The position numbers and the translations under genes were made by a program. The notes beneath the pieces are model-generated. The model did not search any database. It had not been told where the DNA came from and saw only the letters and a program-made list of their open reading frames with translations. From assembly GCF_019991125.1 (NCBI RefSeq), contig NZ_JAGENB010000014.1, positions 1 through 57,202 on the forward strand: a stretch of 57,202 nucleotides of DNA. Direction: 5' to 3'. This DNA comes from Phyllobacterium calauticae. GTDB taxonomy: Bacteria; Pseudomonadota; Alphaproteobacteria; Rhizobiales; Rhizobiaceae. This document shows, one piece after another, positions 35,780-42,794 of the stretch; the first letter of the stretch is position 1, and each line of letters starts with the position of its first letter.

Positions 35780-36625
35780 ATGCGTGTTCGAAAGCTGTCT
35801 TTATGCCTGGTCTTCATGGTTGGCGCCGGTTTTCCAGCCGCTGCCAGGCAGGTGGAGATCGTCAAAAAGGACGATACCGAAATTGAAACCATCGTAGACG
35901 GAAGCGGCCCGGCAATTGTCATCCTGCCGTCGACGGGGCGTGACGGCTATGAAGATTACGATGCGGCGGCGGAGCACTTGGCCAAAGCGGGGTTTAAAGT
36001 GCTGCGGCCGCAGCCAAGGGGCGTGGGGCAATCCAAGGGCCCGATGGAAGGCGTGAGCCTCTACGATTTTGCCCAGGACACGGCCAATGTCATTGATGCC
36101 CTGGGCGATGGCCGGGCCGTTGTGGTTGGCCATGCCTATGGCCATTTCATCTCCCGCATGGTCGCCACCCGGTATCCCGAACGGGTTCGGGGCGTGACGA
36201 TTGCCGCGGGCGCTGCCAGCGATACCGCAGAAAGAAATCCGCTGGTCTGGTGGGCGCCGGATTATGCCTCCACACTTTCTCTGTCCGATGACATGCGGCT
36301 GGCGGCCTTGAAAGGTGCCTTCTTTGCCAAGGGGCACGATGCCACGCGGTGGCTTCAGGGCTGGTATCCTCAAGTCATCAGGATGCAATCCGAAAACCCG
36401 GTTCCGAGAGCGGTCTGGTGGGCTGCCGGCACCGCGCCGATTCTTGAACTTATCCCCGAGGAAGATCCGTTCAAACCGCGCGACCGCTGGGGTGAATTGC
36501 GGCAGCAGTTCGGTGACCGGGTGACGACCGTCACCATTGCCAACGCGTCGCATGCGTTGTTTCCAGAACAGCCGGCTGCCGTCGCCGAAGCCATCGCGAC
36601 CTGGGCAAAGCGATTGCCGAAGTGA
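35780..36625 (+). CDS. Exported alpha/beta-hydrolase-fold protein lacking the usual Ser nucleophile
   Basis: 281 residues. An N-terminal signal peptide (hydrophobic residues 7-22, AAA cleavage region) is followed by an alpha/beta hydrolase core with DGSGPAIVILPSTGRDGYEDY, LRPQPRGVGQSKGP and a late His in ANASHALFPEQP. The nucleophile elbow reads GHAYG (117-121), with Ala119 where hydrolases carry Ser. Related proteins with GHAFG-type elbows exist, so this may be a family trait with different chemistry or a binding role. GGGAGGGAAAG precedes ATG 35780. It is in line between the aminotransferase and deacetylase genes. Confidence 0.82.
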   Translation: MRVRKLSLCLVFMVGAGFPAAARQVEIVKKDDTEIETIVDGSGPAIVILPSTGRDGYEDYDAAAEHLAKAGFKVLRPQPRGVGQSKGPMEGVSLYDFAQDTANVIDALGDGRAVVVGHAYGHFISRMVATRYPERVRGVTIAAGAASDTAERNPLVWWAPDYASTLSLSDDMRLAALKGAFFAKGHDATRWLQGWYPQVIRMQSENPVPRAVWWAAGTAPILELIPEEDPFKPRDRWGELRQQFGDRVTTVTIANASHALFPEQPAAVAEAIATWAKRLPK

Positions 36626-36690
36626 TGGAGTGGCGTATCCGGACAAATGACCGGCCGCAGTTGAACCATGCAAAAATACGGGTGTTATGA

Positions 36691-37719
36691 ATGTTGGCTA
36701 TCTATGATCCCCGGCAAGAATTGCACCAGCCGTTGACGCGGTTGGCTGGAGGCGTCTTCCGTCCGAATCTTGAGCAGGCGGACCGCGTCGTGTCATTCCA
36801 GAATGCACTGCGCCGGATGTCCATTGCGACCATGGTACCGGCCGATGCGGGTCATGAAGTCCTGCATAGCGTGCACGATGCCGGGTATCTCGATTTTCTT
36901 GCCAATGGCTATGCCGAGTGGCGGGCTATGCCGGACACCGGTCCGGAGTTGCGCGTCAGCGCGCATCCCAATGTCTACATGAACCGCTTGCCGCGCAATT
37001 TCTATGGACGCGCCGGTTATTACCAGGCCGACGCCGGCTGTGTGATCGTCGAAGGGACGTGGCCGGCTTGCCGTGCGAGCGCCATGACGGCGATTGAAGC
37101 GACGAAACGCGTTCTTGGCGGCGCGCGGGCGGCCTATGCGCTCTGCCGGCCGCCCGGACATCACGCCTATGCCGACAAGGCCGGCGGTTTTTGCTATCTC
37201 AACAATACGGCGCTCGCGGCGCAGGTCGCACGCGGCAGCGTGAACCGCGTTGCAATCATCGATATTGATGTCCATCACGGCAACGGCACGCAGGCAATCT
37301 TTTATGAACGTCCAGATGTCCTGCATATCTCGGTGCACGGGGATCCCGCCGATCTCTATCCGTTCTATGCCGGCTATGCCGATGAGTGCGGGCGGGGCGC
37401 CGGCGAAGGTGCGAATTTGAACCTGCCTGTGCCGCTGCTGAGTGACAGTGCCGTTTATTGCGCCGCCGTGGATCGCGGAATCGGCGTGATCCGCCAATAC
37501 GCCCCAGAGATGCTGGTTGTCGCGCTTGGTCTCGACGCATCGACCGACGACCCGTTTGCCTGCATGCGCGTGGATCGCGCCGGCTTTGCGCGCATGGGGG
37601 AGGCAATTGGTTCCATGCGCCTGCCAACGGTGATTGTGCAGGAGGGGGGATATCAGTCACCCGAGCTTGAGCATAATTTCGAAGCCTTCCTGACCGGTTT
37701 TCTGCACCGCCATAGCTGA
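36691..37719 (+). CDS. HDAC-like (acetylpolyamine amidohydrolase-type) deacetylase
   Basis: 342-residue arginase/deacetylase-fold enzyme: RPPGHHAY (His157/His158), DIDVHHGNGT (zinc Asp193/His195), second zinc Asp in GLDAS (Asp282) and catalytic Tyr in QEGGY (Tyr321). The N-terminal layout (a loop with RPNLEQADR) follows bacterial acetylpolyamine amidohydrolases rather than AcuC. All catalytic residues are present. No signal peptide, so it acts in the cytosol, consistent with removing an acyl group from an amine imported by the adjacent PotABCD-like system. Confidence 0.88.
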   Translation: MLAIYDPRQELHQPLTRLAGGVFRPNLEQADRVVSFQNALRRMSIATMVPADAGHEVLHSVHDAGYLDFLANGYAEWRAMPDTGPELRVSAHPNVYMNRLPRNFYGRAGYYQADAGCVIVEGTWPACRASAMTAIEATKRVLGGARAAYALCRPPGHHAYADKAGGFCYLNNTALAAQVARGSVNRVAIIDIDVHHGNGTQAIFYERPDVLHISVHGDPADLYPFYAGYADECGRGAGEGANLNLPVPLLSDSAVYCAAVDRGIGVIRQYAPEMLVVALGLDASTDDPFACMRVDRAGFARMGEAIGSMRLPTVIVQEGGYQSPELEHNFEAFLTGFLHRHS

Positions 37720-37783
37720 GCTCAAACAGGCGCACGGATGACCGGATAACAGAGTGATACCACTGGCGAAAGGACTTGACACA

Positions 37784-38167
37784 ATGCCTTCGAATTCTTC
37801 TGATGTCATGAGCCTGGAACGGCTGGCCCGGTTTGGCGAGGATTGGCGGCGTCATGACCTTGATGCCTGCATGCGCTATTTCACCGACGATGCTGTGTAT
37901 GCCGCGTCAACCGGATCTGGTCCGGGCACGATCTTTGCCGGAAGGCAGGCTATCCAAGACGAACTGGCGCGCATTTTCCAGTCGCTGGAGGCTGGATCGT
38001 TCAAGCCTGGAGCTTGCTGCATCGCCGGCAATCGCGGTTTTGCGCTGTGGGCTCTTGATCGGCGCATGCCGGATGGATCAATCGTATCCTTTGAGGGCAT
38101 TGATGTGTTTGCGTTTCGTGGAAACTTCCTTACGCTAAAAGATTCCTATCGAAAGGCATTTGCATGA
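37784..38167 (+). CDS. NTF2-like (SnoaL-fold) protein
   Basis: 127-residue cone-shaped-fold protein: RLARFGEDWRRHDLDACMRYFTDDAVY at the N-terminus, FAGRQAIQDELARIFQSL, and a terminal strand LKDSYRKAF. The family includes isomerases, hydratases and pure binding proteins, so the activity is open. ATG 37784 with AGGA upstream is preferred; an in-frame GTG at 37754 would add ten residues. It is the last gene of the MarR-controlled rightward operon. Confidence 0.75.
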   Translation: MPSNSSDVMSLERLARFGEDWRRHDLDACMRYFTDDAVYAASTGSGPGTIFAGRQAIQDELARIFQSLEAGSFKPGACCIAGNRGFALWALDRRMPDGSIVSFEGIDVFAFRGNFLTLKDSYRKAFA

Positions 38168-38832
38168 GGCCTCTTCCAATCAGTTGACTCATGTTTGATT
38201 ACCCCATGTCCGAAAGTCGTGGCGGTTCTACGTTAACTTGTTCTGCTCTATAAAGCCGATATTGCGATCCAAGGTTTTATTCAATCTCAGTTGAAGCAGT
38301 AAAATTTCAGGCACTCCTTCGACAGGTGTCCTGAATGCCAACTGAAAAGAAACTTACTCAATTTGCAAAATGGCTTCTGCTGAGAGGACAAACGATCGTT
38401 TTCTGATGATTTACGGTCATGTACGCAAGGCCATTTTAGATAGGTGTTCTGACGGTAATGGCATCTTTGGATGCGGTCGATGGTGAGACATGGCGCACTG
38501 GTTGACGAGATGGGGCAGCGTCTCCAATTTCTCTTGCTGTCGAGGTGTCTGCAATGCTAGAAGCTAGCTGTCGCACCACTGGCGATCGTAAGCGTTAACG
38601 TCACTCAACGCGCAAGCCCGAGACCGACTCTGTCGGCTCTCTGCAATTGCGCTTAGGTGATGGTTTGACGTTCAATCCAGCAACCACCGTTCAAACGGTG
38701 CTGGTAATAAGTAGGTCCGAGGGCCTCAAGGGCAGGGATGGCTCATCCTCTCGCCGCCACACATCGTCATATCTCAACGCATTGCATAGAACCGCCGATT
38801 GGCCCGGGTTCATCCACCTTACGGAGCGTGCA
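38168..38832. other. 665-bp region without a recognisable gene
   Basis: The sequence is AT-richer than its flanks and its frames are short or lack domain similarity. A long frame joins the O-methyltransferase gene from 38647, but its first 62 residues look noncoding. No RNA gene or clear terminator was seen. Confidence 0.4.
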
Positions 38833-39516
38833 ATGATAAACTTTACCTCACCCGCAATATCCTCCCTGATCAACCGGCTCTTTGCGGACGCCGATGCTAT
38901 CGAGGAGGCCTATGATCGGCAGATGGCAGATGTCCCGCCCGAAGTCCGCAACGCGGATCGGGCCGACTATCGGCGTTTCTATGAGCGTCTCAAGGAGCAG
39001 CCACTTGCGGTCTCTCGTGAAACCGGTGTCCTTCTCTATATGCTTGCGCGCGCTACCGGCGCCCATACTATCATCGAGTTCGGGACATCTTTCGGGATAT
39101 CGACCATCCATCTTGCTTCGGCACTGCGAGATAATGGGGGCGGCCGCCTGATCGGTAGCGAGTTTGAGCCTTCGAAGGTCGATCATGCTCGTCAAAATAT
39201 TGAGGCCGCCGGCCTGTCCGACTTGGTCGAGATTCGGGAAGGTGACGCGCTGGAGACTTTCGCGCGTGATCTGCCAGAACAGATCGACCTCGTGCTTTTG
39301 GACGGCGCTAAAAATCTCTATCCTTCCGTGCTGTCCCTTTTAGAGGGACGGTTGCGGCTCGGCGCGCTGATAATTGCCGACAATGCGGACGCAAGCCCGG
39401 AATATGTCGCACGGGTCCGGTCTGTTGAACATGGTTATCTCTCAGTGCCTTTCGCTGCAGATGTGGAGTTGTCTCTGCGCCTAAACGCGGCGGGCGCCAA
39501 TAAGACCAACACCTAA
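38833..39516 (+). CDS. SAM-dependent O-methyltransferase family protein
   Basis: 227 residues of the class I, CCoAOMT-like O-methyltransferase type: EFGTSFGISTIHLASAL (SAM motif I, about residues 75-91), IGSEFEPSKVDHARQNIEAAGL, LVEIREGDALE, DLVLLDGAKNLYPSVL (post-motif Asp) and IIADNADAS. ATG 38833 has GGAG upstream. It stands alone between intergenic regions, so its substrate cannot be inferred from neighbours. Confidence 0.85.
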   Translation: MINFTSPAISSLINRLFADADAIEEAYDRQMADVPPEVRNADRADYRRFYERLKEQPLAVSRETGVLLYMLARATGAHTIIEFGTSFGISTIHLASALRDNGGGRLIGSEFEPSKVDHARQNIEAAGLSDLVEIREGDALETFARDLPEQIDLVLLDGAKNLYPSVLSLLEGRLRLGALIIADNADASPEYVARVRSVEHGYLSVPFAADVELSLRLNAAGANKTNT

Positions 39517-39598
39517 TCATTGGCCGGCTACGGTCGCTCGCGAAGTAGGCCGGTCCTGTTCGAAGGTCGTTCAACATCAACAATTGAGTAACAGCGGT

Positions 39599-39628
39599 GT
39601 GCGGATACGTAAGGACACGTATCCGCAC
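39599..39628. terminator. Perfect 11-bp hairpin
   Basis: GTGCGGATACG (39599-39609) and its exact complement CGTATCCGCAC (39618-39628) flank an 8-nt loop. It lies 83 bp after the methyltransferase stop and 4 bp before the DUF1127 start. There is no T-tract on the right, so it may be a weak terminator, an mRNA structure shielding the DUF1127 start, or a protein-binding dyad. Confidence 0.45.
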
Positions 39629-39632
39629 GTAA

Positions 39633-39941
39633 ATGGTGAAAGCTATGACTAAGACGAGTTTTACAGTGGTAGCTAGAGTACAGCGATGGCTCAGCACTGT
39701 CGTCATCTTGCGGAACACAACCGACAAAAAGAAGCACGTAAATGACCTTCCCGATCATATCTTACGGGATATCGGCTGGCCTGGTTCCTGTTATGAGCGG
39801 TTGCTAACGTCAGTGAAGAGGGCGGAGAAAAGCCGCCGTGCAGGCAGTGGTCAGTATGAGAGTGCAAATGCGCCCAATCAACCTGGGCTGCGCGCCCCGC
39901 GATCGAGAAAGCGGGTTACCTACCTTGATTTGCAGGACTAG
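39633..39941 (+). CDS. DUF1127 small protein
   Basis: 102 residues. The DUF1127 core is RWLSTVVILRNTTDKKKHVNDLPDHILRDIGWP in register with the family pattern of an N-terminal basic helix followed by LxDhxLxDIG. It has a basic tail of about 40 residues not common in the family. DUF1127 proteins of Rhizobiales are short Arg-rich RNA-associated or stress-related proteins. The start is uncertain: ATG 39633 is next to the hairpin, while ATG 39645 has a GTGAAAG site. Confidence 0.7.
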   Translation: MVKAMTKTSFTVVARVQRWLSTVVILRNTTDKKKHVNDLPDHILRDIGWPGSCYERLLTSVKRAEKSRRAGSGQYESANAPNQPGLRAPRSRKRVTYLDLQD

Positions 39942-40057
39942 TCCGCGAGAAGTGGGGCGCGATGGCCAGAACGATCTGCATCCGCAAAGCCTGTTGACGC
40001 TGATTTTTGGGCAGTAGTTGTTCATCGGAATGAGCCACATCTCCGAACGCTCGGTCG

Positions 40058-40981
40058 TCAAGATGGCTCATTGGTTCTATTATCGGCGCGCAACAGCTGT
40101 AAGTGATTGATCAATGCCCTGAACGCTGGAGACGTCCTGGTCCGGTCCGGATAGTAAAGGCTAAAACCCGGTAAATCCGGAAGCCAGTCGGACAAGACAG
40201 AGACGAGTCGCCCAGACTTGATATCCTCGCGAACCTGAACCTCGAATAGGTAGGCGAGCCCCAAGCCGTCGAGAGCCGCGGAGCGTATCGCCTCCCCATC
40301 GTTGAACACCAGATGGCCGTTTGTTTTGAACTCGACAGTCTTGCCCTTTTTCGACAACGGCCAGCGATAGAGCCGCGTCGAACTAACGAAGCGATATGCG
40401 ATGCAGATATGCGCCGGGAGATCATTGGGATGTGTGGGAACCGGGCCGTGTTTTAGAAGATATTCCGGGGAGCCCACGATCGCAACGGGTGCGGAGCGCG
40501 TAAGAGGCACTGCAACCATATCCCTATCGACTAGGTTGCCAAACCTGATACCTCCGTCGAATCCTTTGGCTACGACGTCGCTGAACCCCTCGTCGATCGA
40601 CACCTCAATCGACACGTTCGGATATTTCTCGCGAAATGACGTAAGCGACGGACGCAAAATGGTCTCGTAGGCGACAGGAACCATCGTCAACCGAACGGCA
40701 CCTGAAACAATCGAACGCATTTCCTGCAGGTTGGCCAGCTCATCGCCGATGTCCCGAAGAGCTGGCACGAGCGTGCCGAGAAGTTGCCTTCCTGCCTCCG
40801 TCGGCGCGACGGTGCGTGTCGTCCTGGCAAGCAGGGGTACGCCGACACGTTGCTCAAGCTGGCTTACCGCATAGCTGAGAGACGACTGAGAAATACCAAG
40901 CTCGGCTGCGGCAGCCGTAAAACTCTGGTGTCTTGCTACGGTCTCGAAGACAGCAAGGTCACGAAGCACTAGGCGGTCCAT
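40058..40981 (-). CDS. LysR-family transcriptional regulator
   Basis: 307 residues: N-terminal winged HTH (VFETVARHQSFTAAAAELGISQSSLSYAVSQLEQRVGVPLLARTTRTVAPTEAG), then an effector domain with GGIRFGNLVDRDMVAVPL. It is divergent from a secreted hydrolase gene with a 13-bp palindrome between them, the classical LysR arrangement, and probably activates that gene and represses itself. The FNDGEAIRSAALDGLGLAYL segment is typical of the subgroup near oxidoreductase and esterase genes. Confidence 0.9.
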   Translation of the reverse strand: MDRLVLRDLAVFETVARHQSFTAAAAELGISQSSLSYAVSQLEQRVGVPLLARTTRTVAPTEAGRQLLGTLVPALRDIGDELANLQEMRSIVSGAVRLTMVPVAYETILRPSLTSFREKYPNVSIEVSIDEGFSDVVAKGFDGGIRFGNLVDRDMVAVPLTRSAPVAIVGSPEYLLKHGPVPTHPNDLPAHICIAYRFVSSTRLYRWPLSKKGKTVEFKTNGHLVFNDGEAIRSAALDGLGLAYLFEVQVREDIKSGRLVSVLSDWLPDLPGFSLYYPDRTRTSPAFRALINHLQLLRADNRTNEPS

Positions 40982-41017
40982 TTATCTAACTCATCGATAG
41001 AGGTGTGCGAAATACAC

Positions 41018-41030
41018 TATCTAATAGATA
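41018..41030. promoter_or_regulatory. LysR operator candidate
   Basis: Perfect 13-bp palindrome TATCTA-A-TAGATA, a T-N11-A type LysR box, between the divergent LysR gene (start 40981) and hydrolase gene (start 41085). A second TATCTA half-site lies at about 40983-40988, next to the LysR start. Confidence 0.55.
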
Positions 41031-41084
41031 AGCTGCCAGTTCGCTATATTCGAGTCACCAAATTGAATTAAGAGGTGTGAGACA

Positions 41085-41819
41085 ATGAAGAAACTGATGC
41101 TGACCGCCCTTATTGGGACATCGATGGCTGTCCCCGCCTTTGCAGATGCCACAAATGTTGTGCTGGTCCACGGTGCGACAATGGACGCATCTGGGTGGCG
41201 ACCGGTTTACGACATCCTGCGGGCGAAGGGCTTGAAAGTGAGCGTCGTCCAGCTGCCGCACACCAGTCTGGCGGATGACATCGCTGCCACCCGGCTCATC
41301 CTCAAGCAGCAGAAGGGTCCTACAGTGCTCGTTGGTCACAGCTACGGCGGAGCGGTGATCACGGAGGCAGGAACCGAAGAGGTGGTAAAAGCGCTGGTAT
41401 ACGTGGCCGCCCTGGAGCCCGATGAGGGCGAGAACCTGACCGAGCTTTCCCAGCTGTACCCGATGAAGATCAACATGGAGATGCTGGACGCTCACACCTT
41501 CGTTCCCAGCCCGACTACCTATCGCGACACGATCGCCGCGGATCTTCCCGAAGATGTAACTGACTTCATGTCAGCATCCTCGAAGCCGATGACCGTGGAG
41601 ACGTATCAGGTAAGGTTCCACCAGGCGGCATGGCATGAGAAACCGACATTCGGCATCGTAACGACCGAGGACCGGGTCATTCCTCCAGAGTTGCTCCGTT
41701 GGATGTACAAGCGGGCAGGAACCAAAGCTACGGACATCAAGTCGAGCCACATGGTCTACATGTCTCACCCGAAAGAAACCGCGGACGTCATTCTCCAGGC
41801 CGTGAAGTCGGTAAACTAG
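41085..41819 (+). CDS. Secreted alpha/beta hydrolase (EstC-like)
   Basis: 244 residues: Sec signal peptide cut near residue 20 (AFA-DAT), then VVLVHGATMDASGW (oxyanion region), nucleophile elbow GHSYGG with Ser86, and a C-terminal His in SSHMVYMSHP. Short methyl-ketone/ester hydrolases of this type cleave small esters. GAGGTG precedes the ATG. Control by the divergent LysR is likely. The intact Ser contrasts with the hydrolase at 35780. Confidence 0.87.
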   Translation: MKKLMLTALIGTSMAVPAFADATNVVLVHGATMDASGWRPVYDILRAKGLKVSVVQLPHTSLADDIAATRLILKQQKGPTVLVGHSYGGAVITEAGTEEVVKALVYVAALEPDEGENLTELSQLYPMKINMEMLDAHTFVPSPTTYRDTIAADLPEDVTDFMSASSKPMTVETYQVRFHQAAWHEKPTFGIVTTEDRVIPPELLRWMYKRAGTKATDIKSSHMVYMSHPKETADVILQAVKSVN

Positions 41820-42013
41820 TTGTCTTCACCTCGGTTATAAGATGGACAACCTTCGTGTCGCTTTCAGGGTTGCAAGCGGTTTTCCACGTCATGGTCCGTC
41901 AGAGATCGTAGCTCCCCGTGATAGATTTTTTGCGGCTCGGGGTATCCCGTTCGCATCGGAAATATGTGTCTGCTTTCGGGAAGCAGTTCCGTCATGTCTA
42001 ACGGCCGTAATGC

Positions 42014-42063
42014 GGGCGCAAAGCCGTCATTCGTTTGGCCGCTTTCATTCCTGTTTTTGACAA
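42014..42063 (+). repeat. Dispersed intergenic repeat, copy C (partial)
   Basis: Matches the left part of copies A (5409) and B (18333): GGGCGCAAAGCCGTC, ATTCGTTTGGCCGC, then a TTTCATTCCTGTTTTTGACAA segment. The palindromic right half is absent. Just to the left a small hairpin CTGCTT-N5-AAGCAG (about 41971-41987) is present. The rest of 41820-42149 holds no gene. Confidence 0.45.
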
Positions 42064-42149
42064 ATGAAATATTTGACCACAAAATCGAGGCCTCGTGAAC
42101 GGAGCTACATTGCCACTCACCATTTTCCTCGAACCGATGCTGCGCCTCG

Positions 42150-42288
42150 GGCAGCAATTCAAACGGGTTAAGATAGGCGTATCCGCTGAAGCCGGTTTTC
42201 GCGATAACCGCCTCCAGTCCTTGTTTTACGAGATACTCATGCCAGGGACAGCGGCAAGATCAGTAAGTTTGTCCAGCCAGCGTTGCAT
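42150..42288 (-). pseudogene. TraR-like quorum-sensing regulator, N-terminal remnant
   Basis: Leftward from ATG 42288 the sequence reads MQRWLDKLTDLAAVPG, matching the start of TraR-type LuxR proteins. A frameshift near 42240 is needed to continue EYLVKQGLEAVIAKTGFSGYAYLNP, again TraR-like (GFxGYAYL). Beyond about 42170 similarity fades, and no DNA-binding domain follows. It is a dead fragment of an acyl-homoserine-lactone receptor gene, of the kind found on conjugative rhizobial plasmids. The family call is from memory of the TraR N-terminus. Confidence 0.5.
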
Positions 42289-42403
42289 TTGACCCTCTGC
42301 GGTGATGTCTCATCGCCGCACTGTAGAGTGCAAAAGCGTCTCATCAAGCGACTGGAAAACGCTACGCTGCAGTAATCTTTTGCCTGAGCTTGATTATCCT
42401 AAA

Positions 42404-42781
42404 TCACAGATCGAAGTGCCAGACCTTCGAAACGATTTGCCATTTGCCGTCGATCTGTACCAGCGTGAGATCGTCGACAAATTTTTTGGGCAGGTAGACG
42501 TCCTTGACCCGAACATGCGCGGTTGTTGGACTGCCAACAGACACGGATATGATCTCATCTTGGCGATGATCGCCCTTCTCTTTAGGAGATGGGCGGTTCG
42601 CAACGATATCCATGTATGCGTCGACTGTCAGTTGAATTAGGTTTCCTTCAGTCGCCGAATATAGGTGTGCCTGAGGATGGAAGACGGAGCGAAACCTTTG
42701 GATGTCTCCCAGAAATAGTGCGTCCAAGTATATCTGAGCCGCTTCGCGGACGGCTTTTGTTACTGCATTAGTCGTGTCCAT
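42404..42781 (-). CDS. NTF2-like (lumazine-binding/DUF4440-type) protein
   Basis: 125 residues: AAQIYLDALFLGDIQRFRSVFHPQAHLY, LTVDAYMDIVANRPSP, HVRVKDVYLPKKFVDDLTLVQIDGKWQIVSKVWHF, the complete cone-fold layout ending in the family's WxIxxKxW strand. AGGAGG directly precedes ATG 42781, 13 bp after the aminotransferase stop. It is the last gene of the ATPase-aminotransferase operon. Its role is unknown; small NTF2 proteins in catabolic operons often bind or isomerise a pathway intermediate. Confidence 0.75.
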   Translation of the reverse strand: MDTTNAVTKAVREAAQIYLDALFLGDIQRFRSVFHPQAHLYSATEGNLIQLTVDAYMDIVANRPSPKEKGDHRQDEIISVSVGSPTTAHVRVKDVYLPKKFVDDLTLVQIDGKWQIVSKVWHFDL

Positions 42782-42794
42782 CTTCAGTCCTCCT

